NCBI GenBank assembly: GCA_900551325.1 | Contig: URVM01000015.1 | Span: 1 to 64,000, forward strand | DNA length: 64,000 nucleotides | From: an uncultured Eubacteriales bacterium | Lineage (GTDB): Bacteria > Bacillota > Clostridia > Lachnospirales > Cellulosilyticaceae | Direction of reading: 5' to 3' | Part shown: piece after piece, positions 49,828 to 59,081 of the stretch | Position numbering within the stretch: position 1 is the first letter of the stretch | How the letters are laid out: each line of letters starts with the position of its first letter | Program-made: the position numbers and the translations under genes | Notes under the pieces: generated by a model | Told to the model about the DNA's origin: nothing | The model's input: the letters and a program-made list of their open reading frames with translations, nothing else | Database searches by the model: none

Positions 49828-50898
49828 ATGATTTATAAAATTGATATGCTCTCACAGGCAGCGAAAGTAAAGGGGCAAGGTGTGCTTTCTGCTTATGATG
49901 AACAAGTAAATCTTGTAAAAGAAGGACTGAAAGATCAATTTATAGTAGCTGAAAATAAGTGGCCTCATGCAGATATTATTCATTATCATACTGTCAATTT
50001 AAGTTATTTCTTATCTATTCCATTTGCTAAAATGAATGGGGTAACGGTGGGCTATGTTCATTTCTTGCCTGAGACAGTGGATACGAGTTTACAAATGCCT
50101 AAAATATGCAAAAAGGTATTTTATAAATATTTGATTCAGTTTTATAAGAGTATGGATTATTTAGTAACAGTTAATCCCTATTTTATAGAGCGATTGGCAG
50201 CTTATGGAGTAGACTCAGATAAGGTAACGTATATCCCTAATTTTGTATGCGATAAACAGTTTTATCCTATGGAAGAATCCACTAAGAAGGATCTTAGAGA
50301 AAAATATGGATTAAATAAGGAAAAGTTTACAGTATTGTGTGTAGGTCAATTACAAAGGCGAAAAGGAATTTTCGACTTTATACAAATAGCTAAGGAGATG
50401 CCTCATATGCAATTTGTATGGGCAGGAGGGTTTTCTTTTGGAAAAATGACAGATGGGTATAAAGAAATTAAGGAAGTAGTAGAAAATCCACCAGAGAATC
50501 TTAAATTTCTAGGTATTATTGAAAGAGAGTCTATGAATGAAATCTACAACTTAGGGGATGTTATGTTCCTACCTTCTTTTGAAGAACTTTTCCCTATGAC
50601 AATATTAGAGTCTATGAACTGTAGAACACCTATTTTATTACGTGATATAGATATTTATAAAAATATTTTATTTGATTTTTATTTACGTGGAAGTAATGTA
50701 GAAGAGTTTAAAGAAATTTTAAATCATTTAGCATGTGATGAAGTATTTTATGAAAAGGCTTGTGCAAAGTCATGGAAAGGGCATGAATTCTACCATCGTA
50801 ATCATGTACTTAGTATGTGGGAAGAATTTTATACTGGAATTCTAGATGAGACAAAACCTTTTAAATTTAAAAATTTATTAAGTAGGTTCGTGGGATAA
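49828..50898 (+). CDS. Family 4 glycosyltransferase, CpoA/LafB-like (glycolipid)
   Basis: A 356-residue GT4 glycosyltransferase. The N-terminal part DMLSQAAKVKGQGVLSAYDEQVNLV, with the ADIIHYHTVN and VGYVHFLPETVDTSL stretches, resembles CpoA/LafB enzymes that add a second sugar to glucosyl-diacylglycerol. The C-terminal half has the GT4 nucleotide-sugar motif: VGQLQRRKGIFDFIQIA (about 164-180), and FLPSFEELFPMTILESMNC (E-x7-E type, about 247-265). The frame opens at ATG 49822, immediately after GGAGG; ATG 49828 has proper spacing. It overlaps a flippase-like gene by 1 base, suggesting a membrane glycolipid or lipoteichoic-acid anchor pathway. Confidence 0.8.
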   Translation: MIYKIDMLSQAAKVKGQGVLSAYDEQVNLVKEGLKDQFIVAENKWPHADIIHYHTVNLSYFLSIPFAKMNGVTVGYVHFLPETVDTSLQMPKICKKVFYKYLIQFYKSMDYLVTVNPYFIERLAAYGVDSDKVTYIPNFVCDKQFYPMEESTKKDLREKYGLNKEKFTVLCVGQLQRRKGIFDFIQIAKEMPHMQFVWAGGFSFGKMTDGYKEIKEVVENPPENLKFLGIIERESMNEIYNLGDVMFLPSFEELFPMTILESMNCRTPILLRDIDIYKNILFDFYLRGSNVEEFKEILNHLACDEVFYEKACAKSWKGHEFYHRNHVLSMWEEFYTGILDETKPFKFKNLLSRFVG

Positions 50899-51959
50899 TG
50901 AAAATTAAAAAAGCTAATCTTGTTATTATTTTACTTTCTCTTATTGGGATTATAGGCTATGTAAGCTATATGGCAAAAGGAGATTTTTTTAAGATATTTC
51001 AACAAGCGAGAGATAGATGGATTGTTGTAGGGATATGTTTAATGGTTTTATATTGGCTACTTGAAAGTATTATTCTTCACTTAGTAACTTGTAAACTACA
51101 CCCTAAACAGAAATTAAGGTCTAGTGTACAAACCACTATGATTGGACAGTTTTTTAACTGTATTACTCCTTTTGCTAGTGGAGGCCAGCCTATGCAAGCT
51201 ATACATATGATGAAAACAGGAGTTCCTTTTGGACTTGCTAGTAGTTGCCTCCTAGTTAAATTTATTGTATACCAACTGGTATTAACTGTATATTCTCTTG
51301 TAGTTCTGTGTTTTAAGCTAAAAGAATTTTCTAGTATGGTAAATGGTTTTACTTACATGGTACTTATAGGCTTTGGGGTGAATACAGCAGTTGTAATAGG
51401 ATTAATTTGTATAGGTTGCTTTAGAAAAGGGACAGTAACACTTACTTATAAGGTGATAGATATAGTAGGTAGATTAAAGTGGATTAAAGAAGTAGATAAG
51501 AAAAAAGCATGTGTTTTAAAGGAATTTGATAGCTTTTATGAAAGTTTTAGATGGATGGGAAAGAATAAGACAGTTATTTTTTATATGATGTTTCTGTCAG
51601 CAGTACAATTAACAGTATATTTTTTAATACCTTATTGTATCTATCTTGCCTTTAACTTACACGGAGAGCTTACATCTATTATTTCTGCTCAAGCATTTGT
51701 ACTTATGATTTCTAGTTTTGTACCTTTGCCTGGTGGAGCAGGGGGAGCAGAGATTAGCTTTTTAGCTTTCTTTAGATTATTCTTTCCAGCTAATCTTTTA
51801 AATGTATCTATTTTAATATGGCGTATGATTACTTTTTATCTAACCATATGTGTAGGCTTATGTTTTACCTTATGGAAAAAAGATAAAAAATCTATAAAAA
51901 AACAATTAAAGGTAAATGTAGGATTAAAAAAATATAAGAGTATAACAAAAAAAGCCTAA
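50898..51959 (+). CDS. Flippase-like membrane protein (LPG synthase TM / UPF0104 family)
   Basis: A 353-residue membrane protein with about eight transmembrane segments and no cytoplasmic synthase domain. It carries the family motifs ITPFASGGQPMQAIHMMK (about 90-107) and PLPGGAGGAEISF (about 274-286). Members include AglD-type and MprF N-terminal flippase domains; the standalone form is often found next to glycosyltransferases. Here it starts in the stop codon of the glycosyltransferase gene (TAATG), so the two are translated together. I infer transbilayer movement or handling of the glycolipid; direct evidence is absent. Its last codons overlap a tRNA terminator on the other strand. Confidence 0.82.
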   Translation: MKIKKANLVIILLSLIGIIGYVSYMAKGDFFKIFQQARDRWIVVGICLMVLYWLLESIILHLVTCKLHPKQKLRSSVQTTMIGQFFNCITPFASGGQPMQAIHMMKTGVPFGLASSCLLVKFIVYQLVLTVYSLVVLCFKLKEFSSMVNGFTYMVLIGFGVNTAVVIGLICIGCFRKGTVTLTYKVIDIVGRLKWIKEVDKKKACVLKEFDSFYESFRWMGKNKTVIFYMMFLSAVQLTVYFLIPYCIYLAFNLHGELTSIISAQAFVLMISSFVPLPGGAGGAEISFLAFFRLFFPANLLNVSILIWRMITFYLTICVGLCFTLWKKDKKSIKKQLKVNVGLKKYKSITKKA

Positions 51960-51979
51960 ATCACTAAGATTTAGGCTTT
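51945..51979 (-). terminator. Terminator of the tRNA gene (and of the flippase gene)
   Basis: AAAGCCTAAATC (51951-51962) pairs with GATTTAGGCTTT (51968-51979). On the minus strand it is followed by TTTTTTTG, a good terminator for the tRNA transcript. On the plus strand the T-run is short. Confidence 0.8.
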
Positions 51980-51983
51980 AAAA

Positions 51984-52056
<73 letters not shown>

Positions 52057-52224
52057 TCATTAACTATAAAACTATTATAAGTCTTTAGAGTGATGAAGTC
52101 AAGGAATTTAACAAGTTAAAATTATCCAAGAGTAGAAAGAAGTAGATGGGAAAGGAAGTTTAGGCTTTAGTAGCCAAGCATTTTTATGTATAATAGCTGT
52201 AAAAAGATGTAAGGAGTATGATGG

Positions 52225-53064
52225 ATGAAAGTAGATTTACATATGCACACTTTTTTTTCAGATGGGACTATGTCACCAGAAGAAATTGTAGATAAAGCAG
52301 TAGAAAAACAAGTAAAGATTTTAGCCATTACAGACCATAACAAGTTAGAATCTTGGGAAGGTTTACAAAAAGCAGCCGCCAAGGCAGGAATTCTACCTAT
52401 TCGTGGTGTGGAAATTAATGCAGCTTATAAAAATAAAGTTGTACACTTGTTGGCGTATGGTTTTAAGGATTCAAAGAAACTTTTTGATTTGATTAATTTG
52501 GCAGATGTAGAGATGCAACGTATGAGTGATGATTTAATTGTAAATTTAGAAAAAGTATATCCAAATGTTTCAGTAGAGGACTACACAAGCTATGATTATG
52601 ATAGAAGAAAAGGTGGTTGGAAGGGACTCCATTATCTTTTTGACAGGGGACTTAGTACCAAGCTTTTTGAAGGCTTTAAATATTATAAAGAGTACGGTTG
52701 TGACTTTACCGAGTATAATTTCCCTACTCTTAGAGAACTATGTCAGGCTATAAAAGAAGCTGGTGGTTATAGTGTACTTGCTCACCCTATGTCATATTTT
52801 AAAGATTTATCAAAAGAAGAGCTTCTAAAAGAGCTTAACGACTTATATGAAATGGGATTACAAGGAATTGAATGCTATTATCCAACTCATAGTGAGCTAA
52901 TGACCAAAACTTGTATAGAGTTTTGTAAAGAGCATAATATGCTTATTACTACAGGAAGCGATGAGCATGGTGAGTTTGGAAAAGAAGCTAAGACACTTGA
53001 CCAAACTATTGGTTGCATGAATATAACACGAGATATGATTAACATTGAACCACTTTTAAAATAA
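52225..53064 (+). CDS. PHP-domain phosphoesterase
   Basis: A 279-residue PHP-family metallo-phosphoesterase. The four PHP motifs are visible: DLHMHTFFSDGTMSPEE (HxH, about 4-20), ITDHNKLESW (about 38-47), VEINA/LLAYGF and the late LAHPMSY (about 188-194) and GSDEHGE (about 247-253). Members include RNase AM (3',5'-nucleotide phosphatase / 5'-end RNA trimming) and histidinol phosphatase-like enzymes. The sequence order fits the RNase AM (YciV)-like branch, but substrate assignment is tentative. The ATG follows GTAAGGAG. It is a single-gene unit. Confidence 0.85.
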   Translation: MKVDLHMHTFFSDGTMSPEEIVDKAVEKQVKILAITDHNKLESWEGLQKAAAKAGILPIRGVEINAAYKNKVVHLLAYGFKDSKKLFDLINLADVEMQRMSDDLIVNLEKVYPNVSVEDYTSYDYDRRKGGWKGLHYLFDRGLSTKLFEGFKYYKEYGCDFTEYNFPTLRELCQAIKEAGGYSVLAHPMSYFKDLSKEELLKELNDLYEMGLQGIECYYPTHSELMTKTCIEFCKEHNMLITTGSDEHGEFGKEAKTLDQTIGCMNITRDMINIEPLLK

Positions 53065-53152
53065 GAGTTAGAGTCTAAATAATAAAGGAGAAAATAGTCT
53101 GTCATGAAATGGAAGATAGGCTATAGAAATGAATAATAGTTTTCTCTATATG

Positions 53153-53203
53153 AAAAAGGCCAATGAAACATGGGTATAACTCCAAGTTTCATTGGCCTTC
53201 TAT
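53153..53203. terminator. Bidirectional terminator between convergent genes
   Basis: AAGGCCAATGAAAC pairs with GTTTCATTGGCCTT around a ~16-base loop, with T-rich flanks on both strands. It serves the PHP gene and, on the other strand, the peptidase gene ending at 53273. Confidence 0.85.
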
Positions 53204-53272
53204 TTATTAAGCTCTATAAACATTAGTTATGAAAATAAACTATTCTTGTATGTAAAATAAGAGCTTTTATAT

Positions 53273-54547
53273 TTATTGTAGTAACTTAGTACTTAAAACA
53301 CCTGAAGTAGCTTTTATAAAATCATTAACTGCTTTTTCACGCCATTTAGGTTCTGAAGGGAAGAACATTTCCATATATCTTTGATCAAGAATTTTCTGGG
53401 TAAGTTTTAAAGAAGTAGGGAACCAGTGGTTACGATTTTCATCAATAGTATATTTCATTGATTGTACAGAACTTAAGAAATCGTCCCCTAGTGTACCGAA
53501 TTCAAAACAAGTAGAATAAAGTTCTTTAGATATAGCTTCCTTTTCACGAAGCTTGTAGAAAAATTCTGTTGTATCCCCATTAGTAGGGTAGAAGCCCTCA
53601 GAGTCATAAGCGATAATAGTATCATAATCAAAAGCAGCCTTTGATTCTTCCTCTGTCATCTTTTCATATTGTGAATTAAAAATAGTCATATTATATCTTG
53701 GACCATAGCCAGAGTGAAGGTCTAGATGGATTATATTTTTATAATCAGAATGAAGTGTATCTGTAAATACTTCCTTTATGTAAGAAGTAGACTTTTCATC
53801 ACCATTTCCACCATAGTAAACACCTTGGGCTGCACTATACTGACCACCTAATAAGGCATTGCTAAGTGTAGATACACCTTGTGTAGAAATTTGTGTAAGA
53901 ATATTACCTAAAAAGCCTAATTCATGTAATGCCATATTTTTAATAGGAGATGTAGGCTGTAAAAAGCTTTGTACCTTTGGATAGTCTGTATTTGTATCTA
54001 AATCAAAACTAGGCCAATCAAGAATAAAGTTTCTATTTAAGTCTACATTGTTTTCATTGTAACGTCTTTGGTGCTTAACCCCATAAGGATTTACATTTGT
54101 AATCATAAGAATACCAGTATTGTTTTTATCAAGCTTAGGTAAGAAATTATCTATAAATACTTCTAACATGGTAGCCCCTACATACCCTTCAATACCATGT
54201 ACACCTGTAGTGATTACAATAAGGTTATCCTTTGTTTCTTCTGCTTCAAGGAAGATAGAATCAATATATAAATTATCATTACTATCTATAGGTTGGCTAA
54301 AAGTTTTGACCGACTTCCAATTGGTGGAAAACTCTGGGATATGATTTAAAAAGCGTTCCCTTATAAGATCGTAATCAGATACAAAGGCTTCCTTATAAGG
54401 ATAATTAGTAGTATCTGCATCTGGTTTTGAAATAAAATCTAAGTACATAGGAAACAAAAAAGTAAACAAAGCAAACAATAAGGCGGTTCCTATGAAAAAT
54501 TTAAAGATGCCTTTAGAAAAGATTTGAGTGAAATTTTTAGTTGACAT
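53273..54547 (-). CDS. M14-like zinc peptidase with N-terminal membrane anchor (DUF2817)
   Basis: A 424-residue protein with a hydrophobic helix at about 14-35, so the catalytic part is outside the cell. The zinc motif GVHGIEGYVGA (HxxE, about 113-123) is followed by NVNPYGVKHQRRYNENNVDLNRN (the NPxG...R...DLNR hallmark of M14, about 147-169) and the third ligand in LDLHSGYG (about 268-275). A glutamate for catalysis may lie in TCFEFGTLGDD. This set matches DUF2817 carboxypeptidase-like proteins. The substrate is unknown; cell-wall peptides are possible. GGAGCTGCT precedes the ATG. It is divergent from the chemotaxis receptor gene. Confidence 0.78.
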   Translation of the reverse strand: MSTKNFTQIFSKGIFKFFIGTALLFALFTFLFPMYLDFISKPDADTTNYPYKEAFVSDYDLIRERFLNHIPEFSTNWKSVKTFSQPIDSNDNLYIDSIFLEAEETKDNLIVITTGVHGIEGYVGATMLEVFIDNFLPKLDKNNTGILMITNVNPYGVKHQRRYNENNVDLNRNFILDWPSFDLDTNTDYPKVQSFLQPTSPIKNMALHELGFLGNILTQISTQGVSTLSNALLGGQYSAAQGVYYGGNGDEKSTSYIKEVFTDTLHSDYKNIIHLDLHSGYGPRYNMTIFNSQYEKMTEEESKAAFDYDTIIAYDSEGFYPTNGDTTEFFYKLREKEAISKELYSTCFEFGTLGDDFLSSVQSMKYTIDENRNHWFPTSLKLTQKILDQRYMEMFFPSEPKWREKAVNDFIKATSGVLSTKLLQ

Positions 54548-54705
54548 AGCAGCTCCTTTACAAAACTAATATTTAGTTTAACTATAATTAAAAAATGTAA
54601 TAATATCAATAAAAATGTAGAAAAATAATGCAAAATAGTATAAAATTAAAACTTAAGGGGTTATTCAAATATTTAATATTTAAATAAGGGAAAGGGTTAA
54701 TAAAT

Positions 54706-56202
54706 ATGAAAAATGAAATAGTAGAAAGAAATGAAATAGAAGTTGATCAGATTATATACAAAATATTTTTAGGGTCTATGGTTTTAATTCTTTTAAGTAA
54801 TATTTTACAGATTGTACTTCATGGGATACCAAAACTAAATATACAAAATGTAATATATAATGGTCAGTTTTTGATTTTTTTAATACCTATTATTTATTAT
54901 AAAAAATCTACTAATAGGGAAAAGTTTAAAGGTCTTAGCATGATAAGTATGCTTATCTTTGCTTTTTTACTTTTTAGTAATTCATGGGTAAATGTAGCAT
55001 ATATATGGATTGCACCTCTTGCAATGGCAGGATTATATGGAAATATAAAATTAGTAAAAAATGTTTTTTATGCTACCATGCCTCTTATGGTTATTTCACA
55101 GTTTGCTTATTATAAATTTGCAGAGCCATTAGTTATAGAAACTACTTTAGAGCGTGCTATTTTAACATCTGTGTATTATGGTTTACAACTACTTGTTATA
55201 GGATGGATCTATATAAGTGCAGCAAAAAGATCTGGTAAAATGATTAAAGAAACTTCAAATCTTAATGATTCTATGAATAAAGTTATGACCACTATGAAAA
55301 TGGCAGCAGACCATCTGAGTGATATTGTAGGAAAACTTAGAAGTAGTATGGGGAGTTCAAATCAATCTATAGAAGAAATTGCAGCATCAACAGCAAATGT
55401 AGAGGCTGAATCTAAAACATTTTTTAGAGAAATTCAAGTTGTAGAAGAGGAAGTAGATGCTATTTATACTTCTATTGATCAAACTAAACAAAAGAACAAA
55501 GAGATTGTTACAAATATTGATATGTTAAAGCAATTAGCGGATACAAATAAAGAAAGCTTATTACATACAGTAGATGATATTATACAAGTAGAAGAAACTT
55601 ATCATGAAACAAATGAGATGATGAGTAGATTAAATGGGCAAATAGAAGAAATAAAGGGTGCATTAAATGATATTGATAATATTGCAAGCCAAACCAATTT
55701 ATTAGCTCTTAATGCAGCTATAGAAGCAGCAAGAGCTGGAGAACAAGGGAGAGGCTTTGCCGTTGTAGCAGAAGAAGTAAGGAAGCTTGCAGATGAATCA
55801 GCAGCTTCAGCGAAAAAGATTCAATTAGTTTTAGAAAATATTCATGGATACTCTAAAAATCTTACAGGACTCTTAGAAGAGGGGACAAATCTTATAAAGA
55901 GTAATGTACATTCTATCACAGGAACAACTAGTGACTTTGATAAAATGATTCATATGCAAAAAGGTATTTTAGAAGAAGCAAAAGGGATAGATGAAACCCT
56001 TAACTATTTGGATGAAAGAGGAAAAAGTATTAAATTTAGTGTAAATAGTTTAAATGAAAATTATTCTTCTAGATATGAAAATATTACCTATATAGCAGGA
56101 GCAATTAATGATATGACAGGTATATTTGAAGAGTTTAGAGAGAACATAGAAGAGATCAATCAAAAGGCTGTTGAGCTTACACAAATAGCAGATGTGAAAT
56201 AA
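54706..56202 (+). CDS. Methyl-accepting chemotaxis protein without periplasmic sensor
   Basis: A 498-residue receptor. The first ~185 residues contain about six transmembrane helices and no large extracellular domain, so the input must be membrane- or cytoplasm-borne. After a short linker the signalling coiled coil runs to the end, with the hairpin tip IASQTNLLALNAAIEAARAGEQGRG (tip residues Q-T-N-L-L-A-L-N-A-A-I-E-A, about 326-350) and FAVVAEEVRKLADESA. There is no clear HAMP domain. No other chemotaxis or flagellar genes are in the window. A terminator follows the stop. Confidence 0.9.
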   Translation: MKNEIVERNEIEVDQIIYKIFLGSMVLILLSNILQIVLHGIPKLNIQNVIYNGQFLIFLIPIIYYKKSTNREKFKGLSMISMLIFAFLLFSNSWVNVAYIWIAPLAMAGLYGNIKLVKNVFYATMPLMVISQFAYYKFAEPLVIETTLERAILTSVYYGLQLLVIGWIYISAAKRSGKMIKETSNLNDSMNKVMTTMKMAADHLSDIVGKLRSSMGSSNQSIEEIAASTANVEAESKTFFREIQVVEEEVDAIYTSIDQTKQKNKEIVTNIDMLKQLADTNKESLLHTVDDIIQVEETYHETNEMMSRLNGQIEEIKGALNDIDNIASQTNLLALNAAIEAARAGEQGRGFAVVAEEVRKLADESAASAKKIQLVLENIHGYSKNLTGLLEEGTNLIKSNVHSITGTTSDFDKMIHMQKGILEEAKGIDETLNYLDERGKSIKFSVNSLNENYSSRYENITYIAGAINDMTGIFEEFRENIEEINQKAVELTQIADVK

Positions 56203-56212
56203 ATATAAGATA

Positions 56213-56255
56213 AAAACTAGGTGAAGCTAAAAATTTATCTAGTTTTTTATTTTGT
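56213..56255 (+). terminator. Terminator after the chemotaxis receptor gene
   Basis: AAACTAG (56214-56220) pairs with CTAGTTT (56239-56245), followed by TTTATTTTG. The stem is short. Confidence 0.6.
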
Positions 56256-56269
56256 CAAAAGATGTAGGT

Positions 56270-56298
56270 TTGACATTTGTATCGCCTACCTATATACT
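56270..56298 (+). promoter_or_regulatory. Promoter of the RNase J gene
   Basis: TTGACA (56270-56275), exactly 17 bases, TATACT (56293-56298). It implies a leader of about 280 bases. Confidence 0.75.
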
Positions 56299-56304
56299 AA
56301 AAGA

Positions 56305-56586
56305 GTTAAGTAAGCTTATAAAGCTATCTAGTATAGAACGGTCAAATGAAATACGAACAGTATAGACAAGGCAATCGGAACGGCAAATTTAACGGTTTAA
56401 CCTTTCACCTATACATCTTATGAAAAATGTAAACGAAAACATATTTTAAAACGTAAACGGGAAAATTAAGAAAAAAAGACTTTTAAAATTCGAAAAATAT
56501 ATAATTATTAAATTTTATTCTAGAATTATAATTGCTATTTAAAAATACAAAAAGAAAATATTTAAAGAAAATACGGAGGTAAATGC
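56305..56586 (+). other. Long 5' leader of the RNase J gene
   Basis: About 280 bases without ORF or terminator separate the promoter from the GTG start. The first part has scattered short ACGGTCAAATG-like repeats (GAACGGTC, GGAACGGC, TAACGG, AAACGGG); the last 120 bases are extremely A/T-rich. No known riboswitch is recognised. A later promoter near TATAAT at about 56526 cannot be excluded. Confidence 0.4.
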
Positions 56587-58257
56587 GTGACAACAAGAAA
56601 CACAAAAGGAAAATTGAAAATGATTTCTCTAGGGGGACTAGGTGAAATCGGCAAAAACATGACTGTTTTTGAGTATGGTGAAGACCTAATTATCGTAGAC
56701 TGTGGGTTATCATTCCCAACAGACGATATGCTAGGAATCGATTTAGTTATTCCAGATATAACTTATCTAAATCAAAATAAAGATAGAATTAGAGGGATTG
56801 TTTTAACACATGGTCATGAAGACCACATAGGTGCCCTACCTTATGTTTTAAAAGAATTAAATGTGCCTGTATATGGTACACAACTTACTATCGCACTTGT
56901 GGAAAATAAATTAATTGAACACAAGATGATGAATACAACAACGAGAGTTGTTGTAAAGCAAGGGGATACCATTAAACTTGGAAGTAGTTTTAAAGTTGAA
57001 TTCATAAGATCAAATCATAGTATTGCAGATGCCGTTATGCTTGGAATATGGACTCCAGTGGGAACAATTCTTCACACAGGAGACTTTAAAGTTGATTATA
57101 CACCTATAAGAGGAACTGTACTTGATTTACACAGATTAGCAGAACTAGGTAAGAAAGGTGTACTTGCTTTACTTGCTGATAGTACAAACGTAGGTCGTAC
57201 AGGACACAACCCATCTGAAAGAATGGTTGGAGAAACTATAGATAAAGTATTTAATCAATATAAAGATAGACGTATTATGGTAGCCACTTTTGCTTCTAAC
57301 ATTGATCGTGTGCAACAAGTTATTACTGCTGCACATAAATACAATAGAAAAGTAGCAGTACTTGGACGCAGTATGGTAAATATTGTGCGTACAGCTAACG
57401 AACTTGGTTATATAGATATTCCAGAAAAGACTTTAATTGAAGCAAATCAAATTAATCGTTATAAAGATGAAGAAGTTGTAACTATTATGACAGGTAGCCA
57501 AGGTGAGCCTATGGCAGCTTTATCAAGAATGGCTTTTTCTGAACATAAGCAAGTAGATTTAAAACCTGGTGATGTTATTGTACTTAGCTCAACGCCTATT
57601 CCAGGAAATGAAAAGACAGTTTCTAAAGTAGTCAATGAATTAGCTAGAAAAGGAACTGTTATTGTAAGAGAAGATACTCACGTATCAGGACATGCTACTC
57701 AAGAAGAGCTTAAGCTTATTCATGCACTTGTAAGACCTAAATATTTTATTCCAGTGCATGGAGAATATAGACATTTACAACAACATACAGAGCTTGCTCA
57801 AGAGCTTGGTATGGAAAAAGACCATACAACAATTCTTTCTATAGGTGAAGTCCTTGAAATGAATGGTGATGGCTTTAAAATAACAGGACGTGTACCATCA
57901 GGACAAGTTCTTGTAGATGGACTTGGTGTAGGTGATGTAGGTAACGTAGTTCTTCGTGATCGTAAACTTCTTTCACAAGATGGTCTTATTATGGTTGTAA
58001 TGACTTTAGAACGTGATTCTAAAGCAGTTGTATCAGGACCAGACGTAATCTCTAGAGGTTTCGTATATGTAAGGGAAGCAGAAACCCTTATGAATGAAGC
58101 TAAAAGAGTGGTACAACGTTCATTAGATCATTGCCAAGATGAAGGTATTGTAAGTTGGTCAGAGATTAAAGCTTTAGTTAAAGACGACTTAAGAAGTTTC
58201 ATTTGGCAAAAAACAAGACGTAATCCAATTATCTTACCAATTATTATGGAAATTTAA
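56587..58257 (+). CDS. rnj: Ribonuclease J
   Basis: A metallo-beta-lactamase/beta-CASP ribonuclease with 5'-3' exo- and endonuclease activity, central to mRNA decay in Firmicutes. The 556-residue protein has GGLGEIGKNM near the start (about 16-25), the metal motif HGHEDH (75-80), HTGDFKVDYTP (about 159-169), DSTNVGRTGHNPSE, the beta-CASP segments with TGSQGEPMAALSRMA, and HVSGHA...PVHGEYRHL (about 364-396). The C-terminal ~100 residues are the RNase J dimerisation domain. It starts at GTG 56587 behind CGGAGGTAAATGC. J1 versus J2 type cannot be told. It is a single-gene unit with a long leader. Confidence 0.95.
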   Translation: MTTRNTKGKLKMISLGGLGEIGKNMTVFEYGEDLIIVDCGLSFPTDDMLGIDLVIPDITYLNQNKDRIRGIVLTHGHEDHIGALPYVLKELNVPVYGTQLTIALVENKLIEHKMMNTTTRVVVKQGDTIKLGSSFKVEFIRSNHSIADAVMLGIWTPVGTILHTGDFKVDYTPIRGTVLDLHRLAELGKKGVLALLADSTNVGRTGHNPSERMVGETIDKVFNQYKDRRIMVATFASNIDRVQQVITAAHKYNRKVAVLGRSMVNIVRTANELGYIDIPEKTLIEANQINRYKDEEVVTIMTGSQGEPMAALSRMAFSEHKQVDLKPGDVIVLSSTPIPGNEKTVSKVVNELARKGTVIVREDTHVSGHATQEELKLIHALVRPKYFIPVHGEYRHLQQHTELAQELGMEKDHTTILSIGEVLEMNGDGFKITGRVPSGQVLVDGLGVGDVGNVVLRDRKLLSQDGLIMVVMTLERDSKAVVSGPDVISRGFVYVREAETLMNEAKRVVQRSLDHCQDEGIVSWSEIKALVKDDLRSFIWQKTRRNPIILPIIMEI

Positions 58258-58278
58258 ATAAAGCTTATTTAATATACT

Positions 58279-58320
58279 AAAAGGAGTTAGACTAGAAAAA
58301 GTCTAACTCCCTTTGTTTTA
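58279..58320 (+). terminator. Terminator after the RNase J gene
   Basis: AAAGGAGTTAGAC pairs with GTCTAACTCCCTTT around an A-rich loop, then GTTTTA. Confidence 0.85.
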
Positions 58321-58365
58321 TCTAGAAAATAAAGTTAAGAGAACTTAAAAAACTAGAATAGATAA

Positions 58366-58460
58366 AACATAAAATTAAAAGCATAAAGTAAAAAGCAAAG
58401 AATAAAATACATAAAGCAAAAAACAAAATGCATAAAGTAAAAGCATAAGAAATACAAAGT
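58366..58460 (+). repeat. Degenerate A-rich repeats before the GNAT gene
   Basis: Units built on GCATAAAGTAAAA recur four to five times with variants such as ACATAAAGCAAAA and AATAAAATACATAAAG. No ORF or hairpin is seen. It accounts for most of the gap after the RNase J terminator. Confidence 0.45.
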
Positions 58461-58490
58461 AGTACCAAGGAGAGTAGCGGAGGGAAATAA

Positions 58491-59036
58491 ATGAATAAAA
58501 TAGAGACTAAAAGACTTATATTGCGAGAGTGGACTTTAGAGGATGCAGAGGATTTATATGATTATGCACGTGATCCTAGGGTAGGACCTAGTGCTGGATG
58601 GCCACCTCATACAGATATAGAAGTAAGTAGAAGTATCATTAAAGGATTTATAAAGGAACAAGAGGCCTATGCAATTGAACTTAAAAGTATTCATAAAGTT
58701 ATTGGAGGGATTGGCTTACATAATAGGCAAGTAGATAAAAATTTAGAGGGAGTAACCCAAAGGGAAGTAGGTTATGTACTACATCCTAATTATTGGGGGA
58801 AAGGTTATATGACAGAAGCAGTTGAGGGAATTTTAGATTATGGATTTAATGAGCTTAATATAGATGTTATATGGTGTGGACACTTTGATTTTAATGAAAA
58901 ATCTAAAAGGGTTGTAGAAAAGAGTGGTTTTAAATATAACTTTACTGAAAATAGAGTATTAAGTTTATTAGAGGATAAAGAGGTTAAATGTTTGTGCTAT
59001 AATCTTACAAAAGAAGAATATGCACTTTTATCTTAG
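58491..59036 (+). CDS. GNAT acetyltransferase (RimJ/RimL-like)
   Basis: A 181-residue GNAT-family N-acetyltransferase. It opens IETKRLILREWTLEDAEDLYDYARDPRVG, the pattern of the RimJ/RimL subgroup (key T-x-R-L-x-L-R near 5-11). EVGYVLHPNYWGKGYMTEAVEGIL (about 86-109) contains the acetyl-CoA pyrophosphate loop in the form W-G-K-G-Y-M. NEKSKRVVEKSGF (about 138-150) is the final conserved stretch. The acceptor is unknown; ribosomal protein modification is only one possibility. The ATG follows GGAGGGAAATAA. The ferritin-like gene is next, 45 bases on, possibly in the same transcript. Confidence 0.88.
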   Translation: MNKIETKRLILREWTLEDAEDLYDYARDPRVGPSAGWPPHTDIEVSRSIIKGFIKEQEAYAIELKSIHKVIGGIGLHNRQVDKNLEGVTQREVGYVLHPNYWGKGYMTEAVEGILDYGFNELNIDVIWCGHFDFNEKSKRVVEKSGFKYNFTENRVLSLLEDKEVKCLCYNLTKEEYALLS

Positions 59037-59081
59037 TATTTCCATACATTGATAGGGAGACTAGATAAAGGAGCTTTTAAA

